Shown piece by piece: positions 34,699-45,965 of a stretch of DNA of 64,000 nucleotides. This DNA is from Iodidimonas muriae (GTDB lineage Bacteria; Pseudomonadota; Alphaproteobacteria; Sphingomonadales; Rhodothalassiaceae): positions 1 through 64,000 of the forward strand of contig NZ_BMOV01000002.1 in assembly GCF_014647255.1 (NCBI RefSeq), read 5' to 3'. How positions within the stretch are numbered: position 1 is the first letter of the stretch; the number at the start of each line of letters is the position of its first letter. The position numbers were made by a program, and so were the translations under genes. Below the pieces are notes generated by a model. The model did no database searches. It worked only from the letters and a program-made list of their open reading frames with translations, and was not told the DNA's origin.

Positions 34699-36195
34699 GT
34701 GACAATAAAACAAAGCCAGATAAAACAGGCGCCATCCAATATACAGGCGGATGGGGGCCAGCATTGGCGCTGGGTGCAAACCCAGTTGCGCCAGGAATAT
34801 GGTCAGGCGCAGTTTGACCGCTGGTTACGGCCTTTGCGCTTGTCCAACATCCACGGCGGCGTGGCGCATTTGAGTGTCCCCACCGATTTTATCCGCGATT
34901 GGGTTGAGCGTAATTATCTGACCCGCATTCGCTCATTGATGGCGGCCGGGCCGGAACAGGTCGCCGATGTGCAGGTTGAAGTATCAAAGCGCGAACTTTG
35001 CGAGGATACCGACTCCGACGGGGCTTTGAATGTGGCGGAAAGCCCGGCAGCCCATGCCAATGCCACCCTTGGCTCGGCCATGCCCGATTATGCCCAGCCC
35101 GGCTCCACACCCTCGCCGCTTCCCGCACAGGCCCGCACCATGCAAGGGCAAGGCGATGGCGTTGAAGGCATGGGTGGCCGGTTGGAACCGCGCTATACCT
35201 TCGACAGCTTTGTTGTGGGCAAATCCAATGCCTTTGCCCATGCGGCAGCGCGGCGGGTATCGGAAGCGCAAACCATTCCCTTCAATCCGCTATTTTTGCA
35301 TGGCGGCGTCGGTTTGGGGAAAACCCATTTGATGAACGCCATCGCCTGGGAATATTCCACCCGCTATCCCGGCCGCCGCGTGCTGTATATTTCCGCTGAA
35401 AAATTCATGTATCAGTTCATCGCTTCGGTGCGATACCGCGATACCATGTCGTTCAAGCAACAATTTCGGTCTGTTGATCTGCTGATGCTGGATGATTTCC
35501 AGTTCATCGCCAACAAAGACTCAACGCAGGAAGAATTTTTCCACACTTTCAATGCCCTGATCGAAAGCCAAAAGCAGCTGATCATCTCGGCAGACCGGTC
35601 CCCCACCGATCTGGAAGGGTTCCAGGAACGAATCGTCTCCCGCCTAGGCTGGGGGCTGGTGGCGGATATCCACCCCACCGATTATGAATTGCGTCTGGGC
35701 ATTTTGCAAAGCAAGGCGGAAGCCGCGTCAGCTGTGGATATCCCCATGGATATTCTTGATTTTCTGGCTCGCAAGATCACCTCCAATGTGCGTGAACTGG
35801 AAGGCGCTTTGAACCGCGTCGTGGCCTATGCCCAGCTGGTGGGGCGCGCGATTACCGTGGATGTGGTGCGGGAAGTGCTGGCGGATCTGTTGCGGGCCAA
35901 TGACCGTAAAATCAATATCGATGAAATCCAGAAAGCCGTGGCGGATCATTATAATTTGCGGGTAACGGAAATGCTGTCGGAGCGACGGGCGCGCAATATT
36001 GCCCGGCCCCGACAAGTGGCCATGTATCTGGCCAAGCAATTGACCCAGCGCTCGTTACCGGAAATCGGCCGCAAATTCAGTGGCCGCGATCATACCACGG
36101 TGATCCATGCGGTGAAGAAGATCGAGGATCTACGGCGTTCGGATTCCACACTTGATGAAGACATCACCCGCCTGATGCGCAAACTGCAAGGCTAA
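34699..36195 (+). CDS. dnaA: Chromosomal replication initiator protein DnaA
   Basis: A 498-residue AAA+ initiator that melts oriC. Domain I is at residues 20-100 (WRWVQTQLRQEYGQAQFDRWL), a long low-complexity domain II follows (about 100-165), and domain III has Walker A GGVGLGKTHLMNAI, Walker B LLMLDDFQFI and the arginine-finger region. Domain IV carries the DNA-binding signature SGRDHTTVIHAVKKIEDL. I prefer the GTG at 34699, which has GGGGA 7 nt upstream; a GTG at 34693 adds two residues. Domain II is long and Ala/Pro/Gly-rich compared with E. coli. The leader has a TTATTCACG near-consensus DnaA box at 34549, which may allow autoregulation. Confidence 0.96.
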   Translation: MTIKQSQIKQAPSNIQADGGQHWRWVQTQLRQEYGQAQFDRWLRPLRLSNIHGGVAHLSVPTDFIRDWVERNYLTRIRSLMAAGPEQVADVQVEVSKRELCEDTDSDGALNVAESPAAHANATLGSAMPDYAQPGSTPSPLPAQARTMQGQGDGVEGMGGRLEPRYTFDSFVVGKSNAFAHAAARRVSEAQTIPFNPLFLHGGVGLGKTHLMNAIAWEYSTRYPGRRVLYISAEKFMYQFIASVRYRDTMSFKQQFRSVDLLMLDDFQFIANKDSTQEEFFHTFNALIESQKQLIISADRSPTDLEGFQERIVSRLGWGLVADIHPTDYELRLGILQSKAEAASAVDIPMDILDFLARKITSNVRELEGALNRVVAYAQLVGRAITVDVVREVLADLLRANDRKINIDEIQKAVADHYNLRVTEMLSERRARNIARPRQVAMYLAKQLTQRSLPEIGRKFSGRDHTTVIHAVKKIEDLRRSDSTLDEDITRLMRKLQG

Positions 36196-36242
36196 GGCCC
36201 AAACCCCATAGATCGGAAGCGTTTGCGGCCCAAGGGCCGATC

Positions 36243-36539
36243 TCAGGCATCAAGGAGCGTGCGCAAATAAGACCGATAAGCATCGAAAGCCGCATGGCCC
36301 TCTTCGGTCATCCCCACCCGGGTGCGCGGGCGCTTGCCGTGGAAATCTTTGCTGATGCGCACATATCCGGCGGTTTCCAATGCGGTGAGATGCGCCCCCA
36401 AATTGCCGTCGGTGGCTTCCGTCAGGGTTTTGAGATCCCGAAATTCCAGAAGGCTACCGCGTGCCAATGAGGCCAGCGCCGCCATGATACGGGTGCGGAT
36501 TGGCTGATGGATCAGACGGTCGGGTTGTGTGTTCTTCAT
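36243..36539 (-). CDS. Winged-helix transcriptional regulator (small MarR/ArsR-like)
   Basis: A 98-residue DNA-binding protein. IHQPIRTRIMAALASLARGSLLEFRDLKTLTEATDGNLGAHLTALETAGYVRISKDFHGKRPRTRVGMTEEGHAAFDAY spells a winged helix of the type often paired with small membrane proteins. There is no effector domain and no cysteine. The stop codon of the membrane-protein gene lies 1 nt before its ATG and the ribosome-binding site GGAGGTGG lies inside that gene, so the pair is translationally coupled. It probably represses its own operon. Both genes lie on the strand opposite to dnaA and dnaN. Confidence 0.8.
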   Translation of the reverse strand: MKNTQPDRLIHQPIRTRIMAALASLARGSLLEFRDLKTLTEATDGNLGAHLTALETAGYVRISKDFHGKRPRTRVGMTEEGHAAFDAYRSYLRTLLDA

Positions 36540-36540
36540 C

Positions 36541-37116
36541 TTACCACCTCCGCATCCACAAGCCGCCAAGAAGCAACGCGCCCCCGCCGCCCAAGGCCAA
36601 AACGAGCTCGAATCCGTTGGGGACCATGAAATAGCCAAATACTGTCAACAGCCCCACCACCAATCCGGTGAGCCCCAATTTCACTTGGCCCGACCAGATA
36701 CCGATGCCGCCATAAAGCGCCGCCACCACCAGCGGAAAAATACTGCCCACTTGATAGGAATTAAGGGGTGGCAAAATGGCAAACAACGCCGTGAAAAACA
36801 CGACCCCCAAAGCGGCCGAGGCCAAATACCGAACGGCCAAAAGATAGGATGCCGTGCTTGGCCCATTATGCGCCATACGCTTCGGGGCATAGTGGATACC
36901 GGCCATGGTGCTTCCAAGAATACCAAGACCAACCAGCACCAACCAATGCCAGCCCAGGTCGGGGCTAAAGAAAGACAGCCCATATCCCAGACACCAGATC
37001 ACGCCCCAGATCATCAAATGCGGTGCAGCCGCGCGATACCCAAGACCGCGGCTGGTGCGACCCATGGTGCGGTCGATGTCTTTCAGGGCTTTGTCTGCTT
37101 CATCTTGACTGATCAT
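36541..37116 (-). CDS. Membrane protein coupled to a winged-helix regulator
   Basis: A 191-residue protein of unknown function with a soluble N-terminus (MISQDEADKALKDIDRTMGR, about 30 residues) and about six transmembrane helices, beginning HLMIWGVIWCLGYGLSFF. It ends with a Gly/Leu-rich helix and WMRRW. It resembles the small membrane proteins that accompany PadR- or MarR-like winged-helix regulators. The GGAG site upstream supports the ATG at 37116. Substrate or partner cannot be inferred. It interrupts the dnaA-dnaN order seen in many bacteria. Confidence 0.7.
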   Translation of the reverse strand: MISQDEADKALKDIDRTMGRTSRGLGYRAAAPHLMIWGVIWCLGYGLSFFSPDLGWHWLVLVGLGILGSTMAGIHYAPKRMAHNGPSTASYLLAVRYLASAALGVVFFTALFAILPPLNSYQVGSIFPLVVAALYGGIGIWSGQVKLGLTGLVVGLLTVFGYFMVPNGFELVLALGGGGALLLGGLWMRRW

Positions 37117-37338
37117 TTTATTCTCCAAATTAGATAACTCTGAAAAACAGAGTAATTTGCGTTTATGCATTCCGTCAAGAGATTTTGGTCGCCACATGAT
37201 TTAAGGTGCCCTTTGAAGGGGCGTGTTTGATGGAGAGCGTTTCGGCACCGAACCGGGCTGGCGGTTGCCAGATGGGGTGCCTATCCCGATGGCGACAGCC
37301 CTTGAAACAACCGACAGAATCGCGCCATCATGAAGCGA

Positions 37339-37372
37339 AAAAGCATGCAAAAAGCATCTTCTAAAAGCATGC
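37339..37372 (+). repeat. Three AAAAGCAT repeats upstream of dnaN
   Basis: AAAAGCAT occurs at 37339-37346, 37350-37357 and 37363-37370, spaced 11 and 13 bp, the outer two extended to GCATGC. They lie in the 438 bp gap between the membrane protein and dnaN, on the same face of the helix within error. They could be binding sites for a regulator of dnaN. The rest of the gap holds no gene or clear promoter. Confidence 0.45.
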
Positions 37373-37554
37373 GAAAACCGATGTTAGGATCACCCTTGGC
37401 ATTCGTGCCAGAATTTGTTTTTAAATCAACGACTTGATCGCTAGGTTTTTGAAGAAAAAAAGTGCTGCTCATGCGGCCATTTCTGCTATGGTTGCCTCCC
37501 GGTGCTGATCAGTGCCGGGGATCGTTCAACAGTCATAAGAAACAAGTGCCCCTC

Positions 37555-38667
37555 ATGAAACTCACCATCGAACGTAGTGCGCTCCTGAAGGCACTCAGCC
37601 ATGTTCAAAGTGTCGTGGAAAAGCGCAACACCATCCCCATTCTGTCCAATGTGCAGATCGAAGCGGCAGATGGCCAGCTTGCTTTGACCGCAACCGATCT
37701 GGATCTCGCCATTGTCGAGCATACGGGGGCGGATATCGCGCAGGACGGGGCCACCACCGTGCCCGCCCACACCCTGCATGATATCGTCCGCAAATTGCCT
37801 GATGGGGCACAGGTAGGGCTATCCTTAAACGACCGCACCCTGACGCTGAATGCCGGCCGGTCGCGCTTTACCCTTGCTTGCCTGCCCCGCGAAGATTTCC
37901 CGGTGATGAGCGCTGGCGAACTGCCGCACCGTTTCACCCTGCCTGCCCCCCAGATGAAGCGGCTGATCGACAAAACCCGCTTTGCCATCTCTACAGAAGA
38001 AACCCGTTATTATCTGAACGGCATTTATCTGCATGTGGCCGAGGGTGAAAAAGGCTCGACCTTGCGCGCTGTGGCAACCGATGGTCACCGCTTGGCGCAG
38101 GTGGAAGTGGCTTTGCCCGATGGGGCCGCCGGAATGCCGGGAATTATTATCCCGCGCAAAACCGTGCAGGAAATTCGCAAGCATCTCGATGAATTTGAAG
38201 GCGAGATCGGCATTGAATTGTCGGATACCAAAATTCTTTTCCGCTTTGCCCATGCCGTCGTCACATCCAAGCTGATCGATGGCACCTTCCCCGACTATTC
38301 CCGCGTGATCCCCGAAGGCAATGACCGCCTTTTGAAGATCAGTTGCGAGGAATTTTCCGAAGCGGTGGATCGCGTCTCTACCATCAGTTCCGATAAATCC
38401 CGCTCGGTGAAGCTGGCGTTGGAAACGGACAAGATCATGCTGTCTGTCACCAGCCCGGAAAATGGCACCGCCACCGAAGAACTGGCCGCAGACTATAGCG
38501 CTGAAGCCATGGAGATCGGCTTCAATTCCCGTTATTTGCTTGATATTCTTGATCAGGTGGAAGGCGATGAAGTGGAAGCCCGCCTGGCCGATTCGGCATC
38601 GCCCACAGTGATGCGGGATGGAGCCGATGAAAGCGCGCTTTATGTGCTGATGCCCATGCGGGTCTGA
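37555..38667 (+). CDS. dnaN: DNA polymerase III beta subunit (sliding clamp)
   Basis: A 370-residue clamp that encircles DNA and tethers the replicative polymerase. MKLTIERSALLKALSHVQSVVEKRNTIPILSNV is the conserved N-terminus and sets the start at 37555. Three structural repeats are apparent, and the C-terminus YVLMPMRV belongs to the hydrophobic partner-binding pocket. Length is standard. It heads dnaN-recF-gyrB on the plus strand, with gaps of 192 and 56 bp. Confidence 0.97.
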   Translation: MKLTIERSALLKALSHVQSVVEKRNTIPILSNVQIEAADGQLALTATDLDLAIVEHTGADIAQDGATTVPAHTLHDIVRKLPDGAQVGLSLNDRTLTLNAGRSRFTLACLPREDFPVMSAGELPHRFTLPAPQMKRLIDKTRFAISTEETRYYLNGIYLHVAEGEKGSTLRAVATDGHRLAQVEVALPDGAAGMPGIIIPRKTVQEIRKHLDEFEGEIGIELSDTKILFRFAHAVVTSKLIDGTFPDYSRVIPEGNDRLLKISCEEFSEAVDRVSTISSDKSRSVKLALETDKIMLSVTSPENGTATEELAADYSAEAMEIGFNSRYLLDILDQVEGDEVEARLADSASPTVMRDGADESALYVLMPMRV

Positions 38668-38859
38668 GCATAGGGGAGCAAAACAATATGGCTTGGCACC
38701 CCGATCATGCGGGGGGCGTTTTTGCTCCCGTACAGCTTTTGAATCGTCGCGGCCTGTGATCGATGCCTTTGGAGGCTTTGGCCGCTTGCAAGGTCTTATC
38801 CGCTTTGGATGAAAATGGTCTGCTTGGAATAAACGCGGGCCGAATCGATAAAAGGAATA

Positions 38860-40140
38860 TTGGCCATCAGCACATTGCCCCGATCCATCGAGCCTGATGC
38901 AGGTTCCTTCGACGCCGGATCGTCTGACACTCGGTCGCCCTCTCTCCAGAGATCGGCGCCGGCGGGTGCGTGCTGCCATGTGACCAGATTGAAGCTGGCC
39001 AATTTTCGCTCCTATCCGGCCACGACATTGTCGCTGGAGGGAACGCGATCACGGCCCGTGGTTCTGGTGGGGGACAATGGTGCGGGCAAAACCAATCTGT
39101 TGGAAGCGCTGTCGTGCTTTGCACCGGGGCGAGGGCTGCGCGGGGCGGCACTCACCGAAATGACCCGGATCGGTGCCACAGCCCCATGGGCCGTACATGT
39201 ACAACTGCAAAAGGGCGATGACCGGCTGGAGATCGGCACCGGCATGGCCCCGAACAGCATCGATGCCGATGGCGAGGAAGACGGCGCGGGCCGCAGACTG
39301 GTGCGCATAGATGGCGTATCCACAAACGGACCGGGGATTTTGAGCCAGCATCTGGCGGTTTTATGGCTAACGCCGGCGATGGACCGCTTGTTTGTGGAAT
39401 CCGCTTCAGGGCGGCGGCGCTTTCTGGATCGCATCGTTTTGGCGCTGCATGCGGATCATGGCCGACAAGTCACGGCCTATGAACGGGCAATGCGTGAACG
39501 CAACCGATTGTTTGCCGAACGTGGTGCGCAAGCCGACAGTGCATGGCTTTCGGCATTGGAAACGCGGATGGCCGAACATGCGGTGGCCATTGCGGCGGCC
39601 CGGCTGGAAACCGTTCGCCATTTGGATATGCGGTTGCGCGCCGCCCCGCCCGGCCCGTTCCCGCGGGGCGAGATCCGGCTGGATGGCTGGGTGGAAGACC
39701 ATCTGACACTTGGCAGTGCCTTGGAAACAGAAGAGGCTTTTCGTGCCCATCTGGCCTCGATGCGCAAGCGTGATGCCGCCGCAGGGCGCACCCTGGATGG
39801 CCCGCACCGCTCTGATCTGATTGTGTATCATTGCGGCAAGGCGATGCCGGCATCCCTATGCTCCACCGGAGAGCAAAAAGGGCTCTTGATCGGCATGATT
39901 CTGGCCCATGCGGATCTGGTTCTGGATCAAACCGGCCAGCGCCCTATTCTGTTGATGGATGAAGTGGCCGCCCATCTGGACCCTGATCGCCGCGCCGATC
40001 TGTTTGAACGATTGATAGCTTTGGGCTGCCAAGCCTGGATGACCGGCACCGATCCGGCCTTGTTTCACCCCCTTGATGGGCAGGCCGATGCGTTTCATGT
40101 GATGGATGGCGTGCTTGCCCCCTGTCCCTTGCGGAATTGA
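38860..40140 (+). CDS. recF: DNA replication and repair protein RecF
   Basis: An SMC-like ATPase that helps load RecA at gaps. Walker A is GDNGAGKTNLLEALS, the signature region is STGEQKGLLIGMILAHADL, and Walker B is PILLMDEVAAHLD. From a TTG at 38860 (AAAGGA just upstream) the protein has 426 residues, about 40 more than usual. A GTG at 38980 would begin MTRLKLANFRSY, which is where most RecF proteins start, giving 386 residues. The N-terminal 40 residues (Ser/Pro/Asp-rich) may therefore be an extension or be untranslated. The gene sits in the conserved dnaN-recF-gyrB order. Confidence 0.92.
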   Translation: MAISTLPRSIEPDAGSFDAGSSDTRSPSLQRSAPAGACCHVTRLKLANFRSYPATTLSLEGTRSRPVVLVGDNGAGKTNLLEALSCFAPGRGLRGAALTEMTRIGATAPWAVHVQLQKGDDRLEIGTGMAPNSIDADGEEDGAGRRLVRIDGVSTNGPGILSQHLAVLWLTPAMDRLFVESASGRRRFLDRIVLALHADHGRQVTAYERAMRERNRLFAERGAQADSAWLSALETRMAEHAVAIAAARLETVRHLDMRLRAAPPGPFPRGEIRLDGWVEDHLTLGSALETEEAFRAHLASMRKRDAAAGRTLDGPHRSDLIVYHCGKAMPASLCSTGEQKGLLIGMILAHADLVLDQTGQRPILLMDEVAAHLDPDRRADLFERLIALGCQAWMTGTDPALFHPLDGQADAFHVMDGVLAPCPLRN

Positions 40141-40172
40141 CCGGGAAAGCGGCTTTTCCCCTTTGTTTTTGA

Positions 40173-42638
<2,466 letters not shown>

Positions 42639-42697
42639 TGCGCCGAGGATGACGCCATCACGGGGCTGCCGCAATTATCCCCAAGGATGGCGCCATC

Positions 42698-44599
42698 ATG
42701 GCTAAAAAACGCACATCTGCACGGCAGAAGCCTTCGGGTCACTCCAAAGGCTCCAAGCCTTCCGCGCCCGGTGCCGGAAAATCCGGCTCTACACGCAGCC
42801 TTGTCCGCCGCCTTTTTTATTGGGGGCTGGTGGGTAGCGTGTGGGCGTTTGTGCTGGGCATTGTCGGCTTTATCTGGCTGGCCCATGATCTACCCGATGT
42901 GTCCGATCTGCCGCCGCCAGGCCGGGAAGCCACCATAACCGTGAAGGCAGTGAATGGTGCCACATTGGCCAATTACGGGCCGGTGCGCGGCCAATGGCTG
43001 TCTTATGAAAATGTGCCTGAAGTGATGATTCTGGCGCTGCTGGCCGTTGAAGACCGACGGTTCTTCCAGCATGGGGGCGTCGATTATCTGGGCATCGGGC
43101 GGGCGATGCTGGCCAATTTGCGGGCGGGCGGTGTGTCGCAAGGCGGCTCCACCCTGACCCAGCAATTGGCAAAGAATTTGTTTCTCAGCTCGGAACGGCG
43201 GCTCAAACGTAAAATTCAGGAATTGTTGCTGGCCTATTGGCTGGAACGCGAATTCAGTAAAGAGCAAATCCTGACGCTCTATCTCAATCGTGTTTATTTC
43301 GGAGCCGGAACATATGGCATCGATGCAGCATCTGAAACCTATTTTGGCCATAGCGCCCAACGGTTGAGCCTGCCAGAAGCGGCCATGCTGGCAGGGTTGG
43401 TGAAGGCCCCCTCCCGCTTGGCACCATCCCATAATTATGAAGGGGCGCTCGCCCGGTCCCGGCAGGTTTTGGCAGCCATGGTAGATGCGGGCTTTTTAAC
43501 CCCGCAAGCCATGCAACGGGCCAAAAACAATCCGCCCGCCATGGCCCGCGATGCAGCGGGACCGGATGTGCGCTATTTCACCGATTGGGTCCGTACACGC
43601 GCAGACACCTTGATCGGAAAACAATACGGCCCCGTAACAATTTTGACAACACTTGATACAACGGCCCAAATGGCGGGTGAGGCGGTGTTACAGCATCATC
43701 TGTCGTCAGAGGGCAAGGCGCTGCATGTGGACCAAGGAGCCTTGGTGGCGCTGGCACCGGATGGGGCCGTGATGGCCATGATGGGCGGGCGCTCTTATGG
43801 AAGCAGTCAATTTAACCGGGCGACCCAAGCACGCCGCCAACCCGGCTCTGCATTCAAGCCCTTTGTCTATCTGGCAGGGCTGGAAGCGGGCCTGTCACCT
43901 CAGACGGTGCTTGTGGATGGTCCGGTGACAATAGATGGCTGGACCCCGCAGAATTTTTCCCAAGGATATGCGGGGCCGGTAAGCCTGCGTCAGGCCTTTT
44001 CCCGCTCGCTCAACACGGTGGCCGTTCGGGTATCACAGCAGGCAGGTCCTGCCGCCGTCGCCGCATTAGCCAAACGATTGGGCATCGAAAGCCCGATGAT
44101 GCCGGTGCCCAGCATCGCCCTTGGCGCGTCGGGCACATCGCTTCTGGAACTGACCGCAGGCTATGCGGCGCTGGCCTCGGGCGGGGAAAAAGTGCAGCCC
44201 TATGCCATCATTGAAATCCAGAACCGACAAGGGCAGGTGCTTTATCGGTATCGGCCAAAAGCCCGCCCACGGGTGGCCCGCCCCGATCATGTGGCTGCTC
44301 TGGTATCGATGATGGTGGATACCATCACCCAAGGCACCGGACGAGCGGCACAAATCGATCGTCCGGCGGCAGGGAAAACCGGCACCAGCCAGGATTATCG
44401 GGATGCGCTTTTCGTGGGATTCACCAGCGATCTGGTGGCGGGCATATGGGTTGGCAATGACAATGACAGCCCCACCAACAAAGTAACGGGCGGGGCTTTG
44501 CCCGCGCGGATCTGGCACGATTTTATGATTGATGCCCATGTGGGACGGCCCGTGCGGCCATTGCCAGCCCTCAGCCTGCTTATAGAAAACCGCCGCTAG
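42698..44599 (+). CDS. Class A penicillin-binding protein (PBP1-type transglycosylase/transpeptidase)
   Basis: A 633-residue bitopic inner-membrane enzyme that polymerises and cross-links peptidoglycan. A basic cytoplasmic tail (1-40), a transmembrane helix (about 45-70), a GT51 transglycosylase domain with EDRRFFQHGGVDYLG and GGSTLTQQLAKNLFLS, then the transpeptidase with Ser384 in GSAFK, SRSLN and KTGTS. It lacks the large OB domain of E. coli PBP1a, so it is the short PBP1 form common in alphaproteobacteria. AAGGA supports the start. Its stop overlaps the stop of the convergent metallopeptidase (shared CTAG). Confidence 0.93.
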   Translation: MAKKRTSARQKPSGHSKGSKPSAPGAGKSGSTRSLVRRLFYWGLVGSVWAFVLGIVGFIWLAHDLPDVSDLPPPGREATITVKAVNGATLANYGPVRGQWLSYENVPEVMILALLAVEDRRFFQHGGVDYLGIGRAMLANLRAGGVSQGGSTLTQQLAKNLFLSSERRLKRKIQELLLAYWLEREFSKEQILTLYLNRVYFGAGTYGIDAASETYFGHSAQRLSLPEAAMLAGLVKAPSRLAPSHNYEGALARSRQVLAAMVDAGFLTPQAMQRAKNNPPAMARDAAGPDVRYFTDWVRTRADTLIGKQYGPVTILTTLDTTAQMAGEAVLQHHLSSEGKALHVDQGALVALAPDGAVMAMMGGRSYGSSQFNRATQARRQPGSAFKPFVYLAGLEAGLSPQTVLVDGPVTIDGWTPQNFSQGYAGPVSLRQAFSRSLNTVAVRVSQQAGPAAVAALAKRLGIESPMMPVPSIALGASGTSLLELTAGYAALASGGEKVQPYAIIEIQNRQGQVLYRYRPKARPRVARPDHVAALVSMMVDTITQGTGRAAQIDRPAAGKTGTSQDYRDALFVGFTSDLVAGIWVGNDNDSPTNKVTGGALPARIWHDFMIDAHVGRPVRPLPALSLLIENRR

Positions 44600-45318
44600 T
44601 CTGCAGCACTTTCACCGCCCGGCGGCGGGCCGATCCGCATCAAGCCATCGCCATGACGACGCAACCATTGTCGTGCGGCGGACCTGTTGGCGCATAAGCG
44701 ATCCACCTCAGCCCAAAAGCGCGGGCTGTGATTCATCTCGACCCGATGGGCCACTTCATGGGCGGCCACATAATCCAGAATGGCATCGGGGGCGAGAATC
44801 AGGCGCCAGCTGAAGTTCAGATTTCCGGTTGCGGTGCAACTGCCCCAACGGCTTTTGGTATCGCGCACGCTGATCCGCCCGATCGACACCCCAAGGCTTT
44901 GCGCATGATATGTCGCCCGCTCCACAAGGCGGGTGCGGGCGCATCTGCGCAGCCAACGCAACACTCTTGGCTCCACATGATCCACCGGCCCGCCCAGCCG
45001 CACCTCGCCCTCACAGGCAAGGGGCTCTCTGGGAAAGCCGGCCTCATGGCGGATAATATGGGGGGCGCCCCGAAAGGGAAAGGCGGCATCGGGGACAAGA
45101 CGGATGCCTTCCGGCAGAGCCGCCACCCGATCCGCGATCCATCCTTTGTGCTTATCTAGAAACGACTGTATCTGCCCCATGGAAATGCCCTTTGGAACGG
45201 TGAGCACCGGCACGGCATGATGTTTGTCGATTCGCAAAGTCAGGCGTTTGGCGCGGGGGTTCTGGCGGATCTCCACCGATGGGACCGTGGCCACATTCCG
45301 GGGGATTATATCTGCCAT
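44596..45318 (-). CDS. M48/YgjP-like metallopeptidase (SprT-type)
   Basis: A 240-residue putative zinc-metalloprotease of the YgjP/DUF45 family. The zinc motif is HEVAH (VAAHEVAHRVEMNHSPRFW), and WGSCTATGNLNFSWRLILAP is the conserved strand-loop region. The N-terminal half (RLTLRIDKHHAVPVLTVPKG) is a beta-rich domain. No signal peptide, so probably cytoplasmic. Substrates are unknown; some relatives are linked to nucleic acid enzymes. Convergent with the PBP gene, 4-nt overlap at the stops. Confidence 0.85.
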   Translation of the reverse strand: MADIIPRNVATVPSVEIRQNPRAKRLTLRIDKHHAVPVLTVPKGISMGQIQSFLDKHKGWIADRVAALPEGIRLVPDAAFPFRGAPHIIRHEAGFPREPLACEGEVRLGGPVDHVEPRVLRWLRRCARTRLVERATYHAQSLGVSIGRISVRDTKSRWGSCTATGNLNFSWRLILAPDAILDYVAAHEVAHRVEMNHSPRFWAEVDRLCANRSAARQWLRRHGDGLMRIGPPPGGESAAD

Positions 45319-45378
45319 CGCGATCCCCCTTGTTTCTTGATCCGCCTATGAACCCACGTCCTGTCTGCCAGCCAGAAA

Positions 45379-45597
45379 TCAATCCAGTTCCGGCAGATCC
45401 ATATCCAGAATGGCCATATTGAAGGCATAAGACACTTCACCTTCTTCATCATCTTTATAGATGACGCCGATGAATTCTTCTTCCAACAAAACTTCTACCG
45501 AATCCGTATTTTTGCTGCGACGTTTCAGATTGATGCGGTTGTTGTCAAAAGTCTCACGCAGATATTTTTGAACACGGGCGATTTCAGTCGGGGTCAC
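45379..45597 (-). CDS. DUF3126 family protein
   Basis: A 72-residue acidic protein (MTPTEIARVQKYLRETFDNN...VLLEEEFIGVIYKDDEEGEVSY). It matches DUF3126, a small family confined to alphaproteobacteria with no known function. No membrane segment, signal or cysteine. It probably forms a small alpha/beta fold. It precedes the metallopeptidase by 60 bp on the same strand and may be transcribed with it. Confidence 0.8.
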   Translation of the reverse strand: MTPTEIARVQKYLRETFDNNRINLKRRSKNTDSVEVLLEEEFIGVIYKDDEEGEVSYAFNMAILDMDLPELD

Positions 45598-45751
45598 GGG
45601 GGCCCTCCTCCACTAAACTGGGATATTGATTGGTTCATCGGTGTAGCGGACAGGGGCGGCTTGGTCCAGACCATAGGCCGCTCTTGCTACAAAAGAACCC
45701 CATGCCCTTCATGCCTCATTATTGTCTTAATTTTAGATAGAATGCGCGCCT

Positions 45752-45818
45752 GTCGAACCGTTCGACGCTCGAACGGAGCGAAGAGCGTACGAAAAAAGCG
45801 CGCCAAAGCGCGTTGGCG
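45752..45818. repeat. Cluster of overlapping inverted repeats in a 368 bp gap
   Basis: Between DUF3126 and the SleB-type gene there is no supported gene. The gap holds GTCGAAC-C-GTTCGAC (45752-45766), overlapping CGTTCGA-CGC-TCGAACG (45759-45775), so only one hairpin of the two can form at a time. Further on is CGCCAA-6 nt-TTGGCG (45801-45818). It may be a regulatory leader or the remains of a repeat element. Confidence 0.4.
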
Positions 45819-45965
45819 GACAAGGGAACCGCCATCAAAGCCAGCCATTGTGACGCAGGATGTATGAGCGCACAGGGCAAAACGGGCAAAGCGGAATAAC
45901 CGCCCCCACAGAATAAACACAGGTCGTATCGTCAGGCACTTTAACTGTCTTTCAAAGGGAAAGTC

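Noticed and set aside
45568-45867. 99-codon ORF on the plus strand
   Set aside because: Covers the start of DUF3126 on the other strand and the hairpin cluster; no ribosome-binding site, no domain.
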